This document shows positions 24,489 through 33,514 of a DNA stretch of 56,059 bases, piece after piece. Position 1 is the first letter of the stretch. Each line of letters starts with the position of its first letter. Location of the stretch: assembly GCA_017478515.1 (NCBI GenBank), contig JAFVDH010000064.1:1-56059 (forward strand). The letters run 5' to 3'. The notes under the pieces were generated by a model. It was given only the letters and a program-made list of their open reading frames with translations. It did not search any database and was not told where the DNA came from. The stretch comes from a bacterium. GTDB taxonomy: Bacteria; Cyanobacteriota; Vampirovibrionia; Gastranaerophilales; Gastranaerophilaceae. The translations under genes and the position numbers were made by a program.

Positions 24489-24791
24489 ATGAAACAATAC
24501 GAATTATTAACAATTTTCAGACCAAACTTAGATACAGACGAAATCGAAAAATTAATTGAAAAATTTGACGAGTCTTTGACAGCTTTGGATGTAAAAATTG
24601 TATCAAGAGATAAAATTGGCAGAAAAAAACTTGCATATGATATTAAAAATTTCAGAGACGGATACTTTGTAAGCAGTATAGTAACAATTCCTGCAGGTAA
24701 TATTTCTGAATTAAAAACACAAATGAAACACAATGAAAACATCTTAAGAACAATGTTTTTGGAAGTTTCAGTACAACCGGTTAACGCATAA
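24489..24791 (+). CDS. rpsF: 30S ribosomal protein S6
   Basis: 100 residues, standard S6 length. MKQYELLTIFRPNLD, then GRKKLAYDIKNFRDGYFVS (the beta-strand that binds S18), and a C-terminal NENILRTMFLEV are diagnostic. It assembles with S18 on the platform of the small subunit. An AAGGAGAAAAA site precedes the ATG. It is first in the conserved rpsF-ssb-rpsR operon; rplI, often the next gene in other bacteria, is absent here. Confidence 0.96.
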   Translation: MKQYELLTIFRPNLDTDEIEKLIEKFDESLTALDVKIVSRDKIGRKKLAYDIKNFRDGYFVSSIVTIPAGNISELKTQMKHNENILRTMFLEVSVQPVNA

Positions 24792-24802
24792 GGAATTTGA
24801 AA

Positions 24803-25204
24803 ATGACATTGGCAAAAGCAGTTGTAACAGGGTATGTATACAGAAATCCCGAAAAGAGATTTACTCAAAATAACGTTTCAGTATCGGCGTTTGTTTTAAA
24901 TATCGGTGATAAAGATGAAATGTTAATTAGAGTTATTTCAAAAAGAACTGCACTAAATGACCTTATAGATGAAATATCGAAAGGTGATAGAGTTCTTGTC
25001 GAAGGCAGATTGCAAATAGCAGCTGTAAAATCAGATGACGGAAGCGAAAGAAGAATTTATGAAATTGATGCAAATGATATTGAAAAAATGTCTGCAGATG
25101 CAGTAAGTTCTTCAAAATCTGCGGGTAATAACGAGGAAATTGTTAAATTTGCAGAAGAAGAATTCGTTGATGAATTGATTTCAGAAGATGAAATTCCATT
25201 TTAA
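24803..25204 (+). CDS. ssb: Single-stranded DNA-binding protein
   Basis: 133 residues with an OB-fold N-terminal domain (KAVVTGYVYRNPEKRFTQNNVSV, then GDRVLVEGRLQI) and an acidic tail ending EDEIPF, the family's C-terminal tip that recruits repair and replication partners. The start at ATG 24803 has AAGGA upstream; a TTG two codons earlier is less likely. It lies between rpsF and rpsR, the usual arrangement. Confidence 0.93.
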   Translation: MTLAKAVVTGYVYRNPEKRFTQNNVSVSAFVLNIGDKDEMLIRVISKRTALNDLIDEISKGDRVLVEGRLQIAAVKSDDGSERRIYEIDANDIEKMSADAVSSSKSAGNNEEIVKFAEEEFVDELISEDEIPF

Positions 25205-25246
25205 TAGTTAAAATATTAAACAATTACAAACGAAAGGAAAATAACA

Positions 25247-25480
25247 ATGGCAAAACAAGATTTACAAGACAAAAAAAAGAAAAAATGCTGCAGTTTTTGT
25301 GCGGATAAAGTAGACCATATCGATTATAAAGATGCTGCAAAATTAAAAAGATATTTAACAGAAGCAGGAAAAATAATTCCGAGAAGAGTAACAGGAAACT
25401 GTGCAGAGCACCAAAGAATGGTTGCTAAGGCTATTAAAAGAGCCAGAGAAGCTGCAATAATCAGTTATGTTTTTGACTAA
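25247..25480 (+). CDS. rpsR: 30S ribosomal protein S18, zinc-ribbon (C+) form
   Basis: 77 residues. Near the N-terminus it has a CSFC pair (with one extra Cys before it), and later CAEH, the four ligands of the C+ zinc-binding version of S18. [21 protein letters not shown] and [23 protein letters not shown] are typical S18 sequence. An AAAGGAAAATAAC ribosome-binding site precedes the start. It is last in the rpsF operon. Confidence 0.95.
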   Translation: MAKQDLQDKKKKKCCSFCADKVDHIDYKDAAKLKRYLTEAGKIIPRRVTGNCAEHQRMVAKAIKRAREAAIISYVFD

Positions 25481-25538
25481 TTTGATAAATAATTCTATAA
25501 TCTATTATAGATAAAATTTTTGATGGCAAAGGTATATT

Positions 25539-26540
25539 ATGAGTAAACAACGAATAGCTGTAATAGGATGCGGACTATGGGGCAGAAATATCGTAAGAAA
25601 TTTCTACAACCTTGGTGTGCTTGATACTGTTTGTGATATGGATGAAGAACATTTGAAAACAGTTACAGAACAGTATCCCGGTGTAAAAGTAACAAAAGAT
25701 TATAAAGAAGTTGTTCAAAACCCGGAAATTACAAGCGTAATCGTTGTTACTCCTAGCCATACTCATTATGGTTTGGTTAAGGAGTTTTTGCAAAACGGTA
25801 AAAATGTTTATGTTGAAAAACCTATTTCAACTGTCGCTCAAGAGGCAAAAGATTTGACTGATTTGGCAAATGAAAAAGGTTTGGTGTTGATGGTCGGACA
25901 TTTGTTGTTATACCATCCTGCGGTTAATCGTTTAAAAATGCTTATTGATGAGGGTGAACTTGGCGAAATTGTTTATGCTCAAAGTGATAGATTAAACGTA
26001 AATTACTTTAAAAATGACAGAAGTGTTATGTGGGATTTAGCACCGCATGATGTTTCTTTGATAAGCTACGTTACCTCTAAAGAGCCTGTTAGGGTTTTAT
26101 CGGCTGTCGGATGCAGCAGCGAAAGAAATGAAATTATGGATATAACTCATATAACTCTTGAGTTTGAAAATGGTGTTATAGGACATATTTCTGATAGCTG
26201 GATTACTCCTAAAAAACACGTTACGCTTCTTGTTAGAGGTACTAAGAAGACGGCCGTTTTAGATGATACTGTTGCAGAAAATAAATTACAAATTTTCGAT
26301 AATTTTGCTAATAATTCTGTTGATGTAAAATTGGATTATTTGGAAATTGAACCTTTGAAATTAGAATGTCAACATTTTATTTCTTGCTGTGATAACGGTA
26401 CTAAAGCTCGTTCTGATGGAGAAAACGGTTACAGCGTTGTTAAGATTTTAGAAGAGGCTGAAAAGATAATGCTCGGTGAAAAAATGGTTGAACTTTTAGA
26501 TAATCATAACTTTGCATTGTCAAGATTAAAACAAAATTAG
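25539..26540 (+). CDS. Gfo/Idh/MocA-family NAD(P)-dependent oxidoreductase
   Basis: 333 residues with an N-terminal Rossmann fold (AVIGCGLWGRNIVRNF, residues 6-21), the family EKPIS motif (about 94-98, VYVEKPIS) and a C-terminal alpha/beta domain containing WDLAPHDVSLI, where the His is the likely catalytic residue. The closest named group is the UDP-N-acetylglucosamine / UDP-GlcNAcA 3-dehydrogenases (WlbA/WbpB type) for surface sugar synthesis, but the substrate cannot be assigned without neighbours of that pathway. It is followed after 39 nt by a phospholipid enzyme gene. Confidence 0.8.
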   Translation: MSKQRIAVIGCGLWGRNIVRNFYNLGVLDTVCDMDEEHLKTVTEQYPGVKVTKDYKEVVQNPEITSVIVVTPSHTHYGLVKEFLQNGKNVYVEKPISTVAQEAKDLTDLANEKGLVLMVGHLLLYHPAVNRLKMLIDEGELGEIVYAQSDRLNVNYFKNDRSVMWDLAPHDVSLISYVTSKEPVRVLSAVGCSSERNEIMDITHITLEFENGVIGHISDSWITPKKHVTLLVRGTKKTAVLDDTVAENKLQIFDNFANNSVDVKLDYLEIEPLKLECQHFISCCDNGTKARSDGENGYSVVKILEEAEKIMLGEKMVELLDNHNFALSRLKQN

Positions 26541-26579
26541 TTTTAATATATATATAATATGAAAATAATTGGGGGCATG

Positions 26580-27320
26580 ATGTCAGATAATGTTGTTAGC
26601 ATTAAGGATAAGGCACGTATGTGTTTGCAATCTTTAAAATCTTCAAGTGCTAATATTGTAAGTATATTTAGAATTTTTTTAGTTTTTATTTCAATATATC
26701 TTGTTTTTGTATGCAGAGATGATGGTTCGCATCTTCTTGTTACCAAGCAGATGGTTGCAAATTACGGGATTGCATATTATGTGGCATTTATTTTAACAGG
26801 TTTGGCATTTGCTCTTGACGGATTAGACGGTTATCTTGCCAGAAAATTTAATGTTTCTTCTAAACTTGGTGCGACTCTTGACATTATGAGTGATAGAATT
26901 GCCGAATATTCTTATTGGATTTTATTTGCGGTTATGGGTTGGATTTCTATAGTGTTCCCGTTAATTGCAATTGTAAGAGGCGTTGTTGTTGATAGTATAA
27001 GAAGTGTTGCTGCAAGCTACGGGTATACTGCTTTTGGTGAAAAATCAATGCAGGAGGATGAAGTTTACAGATTTATTTGCTGTTCGAAATTTGTAAGAAT
27101 TTGGTATGCTGTTGCCAAAGTTGGTGCATTTATGCTTATTATTCTTTACAATGTACCTACAATGGATTATTATGTATCTAAATTCTGGTATGTATTTGCG
27201 GCTACGTTTACTGAAATGGCCATTCTGCTTTGTGTATTAAGAGGTTTACCTGTTATATTCGAAAGTAAAAAATTCTTTAAAGAAGTTGACAAAGAAATAA
27301 ATCAAGAGGTTGAAAATTAG
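26580..27320 (+). CDS. CDP-alcohol phosphatidyltransferase (PgsA-like)
   Basis: About 246 residues. It has the full family motif D-x2-DG-x2-AR-x8-G-x3-D-x3-D in LDGLDGYLARKF...LGATLDIMSDR. Six or so membrane helices surround the cytosolic active site. The enzyme transfers a phosphatidyl group from CDP-diacylglycerol to an alcohol, most likely glycerol 3-phosphate, giving phosphatidylglycerophosphate. The start is unsure: ATG 26559 directly abuts a TATAAT, whereas ATG 26577/26580 follows a GGGGG. I prefer 26580. It is followed 5 nt later by trmL. Confidence 0.82.
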   Translation: MSDNVVSIKDKARMCLQSLKSSSANIVSIFRIFLVFISIYLVFVCRDDGSHLLVTKQMVANYGIAYYVAFILTGLAFALDGLDGYLARKFNVSSKLGATLDIMSDRIAEYSYWILFAVMGWISIVFPLIAIVRGVVVDSIRSVAASYGYTAFGEKSMQEDEVYRFICCSKFVRIWYAVAKVGAFMLIILYNVPTMDYYVSKFWYVFAATFTEMAILLCVLRGLPVIFESKKFFKEVDKEINQEVEN

Positions 27321-27325
27321 TAAAG

Positions 27326-27802
27326 ATGCCGACTGATAAGGGTATTAAGTCTTTTAATATTGTTTTGGTAGAACCTGAAATTCCTCAGAATACCGGTAAT
27401 ATTATCAGGCTTTGTGCTTGTACCGGTGCAAAATTATACCTTGTAGGGGCTTTAGGTTTTTCTTTGACCAGCAAATACTTAAAACGTTCGGGGCTTGATT
27501 ATCATGATTTTGTTGATGTTAAGAGGGTTGTTTCTTTAGAAGATTTATGGCAGGAGTATCCTGAGTCAAATTTTTACTATTTTACAACAAAAACTGATAA
27601 AGAACATTATAATGCTCATTATAAAACCGGTGATTTTCTTGTATTCGGGCCTGAGACAAGAGGATTGGATGAAAATCTTTTGAAAGAAAAATTTGAAAAT
27701 GCCTATACGATACCAATGATTGAAAACAGAAGAAGTTTAAATTTATCAAATTCTGTTGCAATTGTCCTGTATGAGGCTATAAGACAAAATTACGGAGTTT
27801 AA
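27326..27802 (+). CDS. trmL: tRNA (cytidine/uridine-2'-O-)-methyltransferase TrmL
   Basis: 158 residues, a minimal SPOUT methyltransferase. The signature LVEPEIPQNTGNIIRLCACTG at the N-terminus, GPETRGLDENLL in the middle and the knot sequence IPMIENRRSLNLSNSVAIVLYEA are diagnostic of TrmL (YibK), which methylates the 2'-O of the wobble base in tRNA-Leu isoacceptors. Length equals E. coli TrmL. It sits between the phosphatidyltransferase and nnrD genes, with spacing of 5 nt and 2 nt. Confidence 0.93.
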   Translation: MPTDKGIKSFNIVLVEPEIPQNTGNIIRLCACTGAKLYLVGALGFSLTSKYLKRSGLDYHDFVDVKRVVSLEDLWQEYPESNFYYFTTKTDKEHYNAHYKTGDFLVFGPETRGLDENLLKEKFENAYTIPMIENRRSLNLSNSVAIVLYEAIRQNYGV

Positions 27803-27804
27803 AA

Positions 27805-28758
27805 TTGGATTTACAAATTCCGAAAAGGGAACAAAAATCTTATAAGGGAACATTTGGAAAGGTTCTTAATATAGCAGGCAGCAGAAATTATTCCGGTGCT
27901 GCGTATTTTTCAAGCATTTCTGCGTTAAAATCGGGCTGCGGATATGTTACATTGGCAAGTGTTCCGTCTGTGCTTACCAGAATTGCATCTATGTCACCTG
28001 ATATTGTTTGTATTCCGATAGGGGAAATTAAGTCTCAGCTTAGTAAATATGATGTATATTCGCTTGGTTCGGGCTTATCTCAAGATGCGGGGGCAATATT
28101 GCTATTTAAGGCAATATTATCGGATATAAAAGATACGGATAAGACCGTTATTATTGATGCAGAGGGATTAAATATTATTTCTAAATTCCCTAAGATAAAA
28201 TTGCCTAAAAATGTTATTTTTACTCCGCATGTAGGTGAGGCCGCAAGACTTACGGGACAAAAGACGGAAGATATTTTGCGAAATCCGAGATTTACTGCAA
28301 AAAAAATAACAGAGATGTTTAAGTGTGTTACTGTATTAAAATCTCATAAGACTGTTGTTTGTTCAAAAGAGGGAAAAATTTATACAAATAATTCAGGAAA
28401 TTCTGCTTTGGCAAAGGCCGGAACGGGTGATGTTTTGTGCGGAATGATAGCGGGTTTGTCTGCTCAAAAAATGTCTCCGTTTGAGGCAGCTTGCTTGGCC
28501 GTTTATTTGCATGGATTTGCGGGTGAGATTGCATCTCAAGATTTAACCGAATATTCTGTCTTAGCATCTGATTTAGTTAATTATATTCCAAAAGCAATAA
28601 AAAATTACCTTGAACAAGATATAAATGCTTATTTAGAGACAGATGACGAATCCGAGGACGAAAAGAGTTATGATGATGTAGGTGAAAATTCAATTATAAT
28701 CGATAATGAAAATGACTATGATGATGAACATTATGTCGAGGATATTGATTTAGAATAA
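27805..28758 (+). CDS. nnrD: ADP-dependent NAD(P)H-hydrate dehydratase with an acidic tail
   Basis: 317 residues of the CARKD/YjeF C-terminal family. Landmarks are GTFGKVLNIAGSRNYSGAAY near residue 13, GSGLSQDAG, ITPHVGE-type FTPHVGEAARL and the ATP-site AGTGDVLCGMIAGL (about 208). It repairs hydrated NAD(P)H. Many bacteria fuse this to an NnrE epimerase domain; here the epimerase is absent. The last 45 or so residues are an unusual Asp/Glu/Tyr-rich tail. Translation starts at TTG 27805, 2 nt after trmL, with CGGAG at a proper distance. Confidence 0.88.
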   Translation: MDLQIPKREQKSYKGTFGKVLNIAGSRNYSGAAYFSSISALKSGCGYVTLASVPSVLTRIASMSPDIVCIPIGEIKSQLSKYDVYSLGSGLSQDAGAILLFKAILSDIKDTDKTVIIDAEGLNIISKFPKIKLPKNVIFTPHVGEAARLTGQKTEDILRNPRFTAKKITEMFKCVTVLKSHKTVVCSKEGKIYTNNSGNSALAKAGTGDVLCGMIAGLSAQKMSPFEAACLAVYLHGFAGEIASQDLTEYSVLASDLVNYIPKAIKNYLEQDINAYLETDDESEDEKSYDDVGENSIIIDNENDYDDEHYVEDIDLE

Positions 28759-28805
28759 TTTTGGTAACTATATACATGTTTCCACGAAAATTTTTCACAA
28801 TGTTG

Positions 28806-28824
28806 CCCTGAATTTATTTAAGGG
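28806..28824. repeat. Degenerate REP-like palindrome
   Basis: CCCTGAATTTATTTAAGGG with flanking GTCTTCCC resembles the CCCTGAA...TTCAGGG hairpin unit seen at 33491-33509. It lies in the 221-nt gap after nnrD, which holds no open frame. Confidence 0.35.
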
Positions 28825-28979
28825 TCTTCCCAATAACAGATTTTGAAATACACTTCGCTATAGCTTCGGATACAGGCTCTCTAATCCTCTTTTTACTGCG
28901 GCTGTTCGCTTTGTAACGTTTGAGGAATATTTGGCGGAAAATATTATATATGTAAGACTGTTGTTAGCAAATACTAATA

Positions 28980-30080
28980 CTAATAAGTAATTTTGCCCAG
29001 GACTGTTCTGTATTTTGCCCCGGTACAAGATGGCAGATTGTTCGGAATGTTATAAAATGTACAGTAACCAAGAAGTGCAAATGCGGCGGCTTCTTTAAAA
29101 TTATTAGAAATACCATAGTCTTCATGTGTTTTAAGTTCGACATGTTTTGGAAGATAATATTTTAGCATTTTTGTTAAAGTCGGGTTATACGCTCCTCCTC
29201 CTCCAAGGATTACTTCATCTATTGCAGATTGAGTATAAACATATCTTTCATATGAAACGGCTATGGATTTTGCCGTAAGTGCTGTTAGCGTGGATATTAT
29301 GTCTTTTGGGTCTTTCGGTGCAGATTTTAATGCGTTTTCTATATATTTTTCAGAAAAGTATTCTCTTCCGGTTGTTTTAGGTGGTTCTATAAGATAATAT
29401 TCATCTTCTAAAAGCAAGTTTAGCCAGTTATCGCAAATATTTCCTTCTAAAGCTGTCAATCCGTCTTTATCGTACTCTTTGTCAAAATATTTTCTCATGC
29501 AGTAGTCGATGAGCATATTTCCGGGGCCATTATCAAAGCCGAATGTGTCAAACTCATTCAAAATAACTGTAGAATTTGAAATTCCTCCTATATTTTGGAC
29601 AATAATATTTTTCTTTAGCGGTTTAAACCACTTTTCATCGGCAAAACATACCAGAGGTGCACCTTGTCCGCCTACTGCTATATCTTTTTCTCTAAAATTA
29701 GAAATTGTCATACATTCCGTTCTTGCTGATATAACAGAGGATTCGCCTATTTGTAGTGTACTGTTTGAGGGTATGTGATAAACGGTTTGTCCGTGAGATG
29801 AAATAAAATCAGGTTTTCCGTGTTTTTTTATTAATTTATTTGCCGCAGCTGCAAAGCATTCTCCTATTACGAAATTCATTCTGCATAAATCTTGTATTGT
29901 GCTGTCGGGTTTATATAAATTAAAAATTTGTTCTTTCACATTTTCAGGATACGGGTAATTTATTCCGTCAATAACTTCTACCCTTAAATCCGGAGTTACT
30001 TTGCAATAACCGGTATCAATTGAATCGGTTGATGTTCCACTCATTAGAGATATTATATATTTTGTTTCTTTTTCATCCAT
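28980..30080 (-). CDS. anmK: Anhydro-N-acetylmuramic acid kinase
   Basis: 366 residues of the AnmK branch of the ASKHA kinase superfamily. The N-terminus has SLMSGTSTDSIDTGYCKV; later ISSHGQTVYHIP, NIGGISNSTVI, GFDNGPGNMLIDY (Asp is the catalytic base) and VILGGGGAYNP appear. The enzyme phosphorylates anhydroMurNAc while opening its 1,6-ring, yielding MurNAc-6-phosphate in cell-wall recycling. Length is normal. The ATG lies 6 nt after TATAAT, with no ribosome-binding site, so it is probably leaderless. That -10 box lies directly behind the T-run of a terminator on the same strand. Confidence 0.92.
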   Translation of the reverse strand: MDEKETKYIISLMSGTSTDSIDTGYCKVTPDLRVEVIDGINYPYPENVKEQIFNLYKPDSTIQDLCRMNFVIGECFAAAANKLIKKHGKPDFISSHGQTVYHIPSNSTLQIGESSVISARTECMTISNFREKDIAVGGQGAPLVCFADEKWFKPLKKNIIVQNIGGISNSTVILNEFDTFGFDNGPGNMLIDYCMRKYFDKEYDKDGLTALEGNICDNWLNLLLEDEYYLIEPPKTTGREYFSEKYIENALKSAPKDPKDIISTLTALTAKSIAVSYERYVYTQSAIDEVILGGGGAYNPTLTKMLKYYLPKHVELKTHEDYGISNNFKEAAAFALLGYCTFYNIPNNLPSCTGAKYRTVLGKITY

Positions 30081-30092
30081 TCTTTAATTATA
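30081..30092 (-). promoter_or_regulatory. -10 box of probable leaderless anmK transcript
   Basis: On the minus strand TATAAT (30092-30087) is followed by 6 nt and the ATG at 30080. It directly abuts the T-run of the terminator at 30092-30116. Confidence 0.45.
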
Positions 30093-30116
30093 AAAAAAAA
30101 CCTGCCTTTCGGCAAG
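30092..30116 (-). terminator. Intrinsic terminator upstream of anmK
   Basis: On the minus strand CTTGCC-GAAA-GGCAGG (one wobble, GNRA-type loop) is followed by nine Ts. No protein gene lies upstream on this strand for more than 500 nt, so it should end a non-coding transcript. Confidence 0.7.
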
Positions 30117-30330
30117 TTTATGAGAAAACTATCCCTTTGTCCTCTCATGATTAAATTTTGTTTTTTATATTTCAACTATTCATATTGCGTAAAATCTTTT
30201 CTAAATCTGAATTAAAATTCAGTGAGCCATCACTCCTTTTCGTATCCGACTATTCCTAATCTGTATCCCTTATTTTATTTTTAATTAAATTGACAAATAC
30301 TAAGCTTTTTCCTATTTGTCTTATTTTGTC
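30092..30330 (-). ncRNA. Candidate structured small RNA (limits uncertain)
   Basis: Between anmK and the glycosyltransferase the minus strand has no usable open frame but ends in a strong terminator. Several hairpins are visible on the way: GACAAATA/TATTTGTC (30313-30320 with 30292-30299), GTGATGGCTCAC (30233-30222) and CTGAATTTTAATTCAG (30222-30207), then ATGAGA/TCTCAT just before the terminator. The 5' end and promoter are not clear. It does not show tmRNA, 6S, SRP or T-box signatures. Confidence 0.3.
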
Positions 30331-30654
30331 TATCGTTTCCCTTTCGACATGTTCATGCTAGTACTTTATTCCATGACTTACAAGTAAAATCTTTGATATA
30401 ATTTTTTACAATAGACCATGCCCTTTGGTATTATTAAGTAAATTGGGTTTTACAAAAATTAATGACAAAAATTTAATGAATTTAGGTTAAATTTTTGCAT
30501 TTTTTTTGTTGACAAAGGTTTCTCAAAGTGCTTTAGAGCATGGGTTTTTCGAGTCTGTTTTTTAGTCGGTAGTTTAAATTTTGCAGTTGAATTTTTCTGA
30601 ATGAAACAAAACACCCTCATAAAAAATTTGTATAGATGTCTTAAAATTTAATTA
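30331..30654. other. Non-coding gap upstream of the small-RNA candidate
   Basis: These 324 nt are AT-rich with no supported gene. A plus-strand TTGACA at about 30510 with TTTAGA 17 nt on could be a promoter, but it would fire into the 3' end of the glycosyltransferase gene on the other strand. The 5' end of the minus-strand RNA candidate may extend into this part. Confidence 0.3.
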
Positions 30655-32346
30655 TTAATCATTATAAAATTTTGTTAATGTTATAGATTTTTTAGGCATA
30701 TTAATATTTGAAAATATTGAATATTTATCGCCTTTATCTACGAGATACAATCCGTCATTTAATTTTTTCATTACATAAGCTGTATCTCTGTTTTTCATAA
30801 GAATATAGCAAACCTTGTTTTCTGATTCATCAAAAATTTTACCAATATCTTTTATCTTGTTTTTGTCTATAAAATAAACATATTCAGTTGCATTAATTAA
30901 TATGCTTGGGCGTATTGGCAAGTTATACACAAGTAATTTAGAATCTTTTGTTTTTGCGTATTGAGAAAATTTTACAAGTTCATTTTCTCCGCTTAGGTAA
31001 AACATATTAAATCCATGTACTACCGTGAAAACCATTATAAAAAACATTGATAATACGTATGTTGAAATTGTTGAGAACATATTTTTATTTTTTAATTTCA
31101 AAAGCATTAATATACTTAAGAAATTTATTCCTATTATAAAAAAGTTTTTAAACTGTTGGACTTGTTCAAATAAATTTAGCGGTAAAAACATGTATACAAA
31201 AGCAAAAGATATAGTGCTTACCGTAAAAAATGTTGCAAGTAGATATGTTGAAAAGGATACAATTTTAGTTTTAAAATTCTCATTTATATCTTTTGCACAC
31301 AAAAAGTGAGCTGTTAGCAGTGCACTTGACGGAATTAATAACAATATTGAATATGCTGATTTTTGCATTACAGATATTGATAGAAATGTGAGCGTAAAAT
31401 ACAATATTCCGAATAAACTTATTTTTTGTTCAATTGTTATGATATTAAATTTTGCGTTATTTTTAAATCTTAAAATAATTTTCTTTACAACCGTGTATAA
31501 ATATCCGTAAAAAATGATAATCCATGGCATAAAAGCAGGAATAAACAATATTGCAAAATAAAAAATATTTTTGAAAAAGTGTTTCAAATCAGGCATAAAT
31601 ATGTAATTGCTGATGAAAGGAACACCAAAATTTTTATACATTTCGTAATACCAAGGTACGGTAATCGCTGTAAAAAGCAATATTCCCGGTATTAAATGGC
31701 TTGGTTTATAAAGTTCTTTTAAATTTTTTGTGATAAAACAGTAAACAAACATTACTAAAAGAGGTAAAAGTATTCCTAAAACACCCTTTACAAGGCATGC
31801 CAATCCGCAAAATATATAAAATCCCCACCATAGTACTTTTTTGATTTTAGATTTTTCTTCTTTTAACGTTGAAAAGAAACTTAGATAAAGAGCTATTGTT
31901 ACAAAAAATATAAACGCTATGTTTAATATTGCCAAATGTGACAGTAATAAGTACGATAAACTTGTTAAAAGTATTACGGCTGATGACAATCCAAATTTTC
32001 CTGATATTATCTTTTTGCCCATAAAATATGTGAAAAATATAAACAACGATGAAATAATTGTATTAGGCAGTCTTACACTAATCTCATTAAACCCGTTCAT
32101 AACTTTTATAGATTGGGTAATTAACCAAAAATACAGAGGTGGTTTATCCAAAAATGGTTGCATGTTTAGCATTAGAACATTATAATCATTGTGTTCAATA
32201 ATATTTTTTGCAATTGTAGCAAAAAGGGCTTCCTGCGTATCAAGTATCGGATAGAAATTTAGTCCGAAAAACAGAAAAAATACGCATAAAACAATTAAAA
32301 GACCTATTGAACAAAATTCAGGATGATTTTTTATAAAATTTTGCAT
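30655..32346 (-). CDS. ArnT-like / PMT-family membrane glycosyltransferase
   Basis: 563 residues with about 12 hydrophobic helices in the N-terminal 430 and a soluble C-terminal part. The first periplasmic loop has the catalytic-type Asp-Glu region YPILDTQEALFATIAKN and then MQPFLDKPPLYFWL, the typical signature of family 39/83 transferases such as ArnT. These use a polyprenyl-phosphate sugar to decorate lipid A, protein or wall glycans on the outer face of the membrane. The acceptor is not identifiable. A GGAATTA site precedes the ATG. It lies divergent from the phosphoesterase gene, with about 70 nt of shared upstream sequence. Confidence 0.85.
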   Translation of the reverse strand: MQNFIKNHPEFCSIGLLIVLCVFFLFFGLNFYPILDTQEALFATIAKNIIEHNDYNVLMLNMQPFLDKPPLYFWLITQSIKVMNGFNEISVRLPNTIISSLFIFFTYFMGKKIISGKFGLSSAVILLTSLSYLLLSHLAILNIAFIFFVTIALYLSFFSTLKEEKSKIKKVLWWGFYIFCGLACLVKGVLGILLPLLVMFVYCFITKNLKELYKPSHLIPGILLFTAITVPWYYEMYKNFGVPFISNYIFMPDLKHFFKNIFYFAILFIPAFMPWIIIFYGYLYTVVKKIILRFKNNAKFNIITIEQKISLFGILYFTLTFLSISVMQKSAYSILLLIPSSALLTAHFLCAKDINENFKTKIVSFSTYLLATFFTVSTISFAFVYMFLPLNLFEQVQQFKNFFIIGINFLSILMLLKLKNKNMFSTISTYVLSMFFIMVFTVVHGFNMFYLSGENELVKFSQYAKTKDSKLLVYNLPIRPSILINATEYVYFIDKNKIKDIGKIFDESENKVCYILMKNRDTAYVMKKLNDGLYLVDKGDKYSIFSNINMPKKSITLTKFYND

Positions 32347-32417
32347 TATATAATTCCGCTTATGTTATAATATTTTGTATAAGTATTTTATCATATAATT
32401 ACTGATTGGAACAGAGT

Positions 32418-33236
32418 ATGAAACAATTTATATATAAAATGTTACTATCGTGTTTTGTCTTCCTTACTATTAATTCTATTGGATTTTGTAAGGATTTTAG
32501 ATTCGTTCAGGTAACCGATTTACACTTTAAAGATAATTCCATATCTATTGAAACTTTTGACAAAATAATAAACGGAATTAATAGTACAAAAAATGTCCAA
32601 TTTGTTGCTTTTACGGGTGATAATACTGATAAAGCCGATGAAAAGGATTATATAAGATTTTTAACTCAGGCAGAAAAGTTAAATGTTCCGTATTATGTTA
32701 TTTTGGGAAATCACGATGTATTCAAAATGGGCGGATTTTCAAGAGAGGATTATGTTGCCGTTGTAAGAAAATATAATAAATTTCAAAAAACAAAGAAAAC
32801 AAATTTTGTTATAAAAAAAGAGGATATAATTTTTATAGCTCTTGATGGTGCAAGAGAAGTTATTCCAAGCCCGGGAGGGTATTACAGAGATGAAACTTTA
32901 GCGTGGCTTGATAAACAGTTGAAAAAGTATCATAAAAAAAATGTTGTTATCCTACAGCATTTTCCTATGAAACTAAGACATACGGAACGTGATGCCTATA
33001 AAAACGAACGCTATGAAGAAGTTTTGGCAAAACATAATAATGTAATTGGAATTTTTGCGGGTCATTTTCATGCGAATGAAGAGTATACAAAAGATGGTAT
33101 TTTTTATTCAATAACAGGTCGTGCATCTGGTGCTGATGCTGGTTATAAAGTGGTTGATATGATTGAAGAAATTAATCCTCAGACTAAGAAAAAATCATAT
33201 GATTTTTATACACAATTTGTACAGGTAAATGATTAA
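32418..33236 (+). CDS. Exported calcineurin-like metallophosphoesterase
   Basis: 272 residues. A signal peptide (about 1-24, ending GFC) precedes a complete calcineurin-like fold: VQVTDLHF (motif I), FTGDNTD (II), ILGNHDVF (III), LQHFPM (IV) and FAGHFHANE (V), so all metal ligands are present. It should hydrolyse a phosphomonoester or diester outside the cytoplasm; Icc-type family members act on cyclic nucleotides. The start at ATG 32418 is preferred over a TTG at 32406, as GGAACAGAG lies just upstream. The gene stands alone. Confidence 0.85.
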   Translation: MKQFIYKMLLSCFVFLTINSIGFCKDFRFVQVTDLHFKDNSISIETFDKIINGINSTKNVQFVAFTGDNTDKADEKDYIRFLTQAEKLNVPYYVILGNHDVFKMGGFSREDYVAVVRKYNKFQKTKKTNFVIKKEDIIFIALDGAREVIPSPGGYYRDETLAWLDKQLKKYHKKNVVILQHFPMKLRHTERDAYKNERYEEVLAKHNNVIGIFAGHFHANEEYTKDGIFYSITGRASGADAGYKVVDMIEEINPQTKKKSYDFYTQFVQVND

Positions 33237-33422
33237 TAAGGGCATTATATTTAATTTAAAACAAATAGCAAGTATCTACTAACCATATACATAGACCACT
33301 AAATAAATCCTGTGGAACACATTTTAACATTCTGAGGCGTGAAACGAATTTAGCATCTTGTAAATCTAAGACCCTGAAATAAATATCACTACTTTTCATG
33401 GTAAATTATAATAGTATAAGAC

Positions 33423-33514
33423 TGTCATACCGAACTCGTTTCGGCATCTATTCAATTTGGAAGTAAGAGCTAAATTTGCAAGTAAATAGACCCTGAAACG
33501 AGTTCAGGGTGACT
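33423..33514. repeat. REP/MITE-like element made of two inverted hairpin units
   Basis: The ends are imperfect inverted repeats of each other: GTCATACCGAACTCGTTTCGG at 33424-33444 and CCTGAAACGAGTTCAGGGTGAC ending near 33513 (19 of 26 positions match when inverted). Each end is also a hairpin: CCGAA/TTCGG (33430-33444) and CCCTGAA/TTCAGGG (33491-33509). Degenerate related pieces lie on both sides (33329-33385 and 33552-33575). The whole 383-nt gap 33237-33619 contains no gene and seems to be decayed repeats. Confidence 0.55.

Noticed and set aside
30200..30260. Short minus-strand coding stretch (SDGSLNFNSDLEKILRNMNS-like) in the gap upstream of anmK
   Set aside because: It reads like protein but has no start codon and is bounded by stops. 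The palindromes in it point to RNA structure instead.
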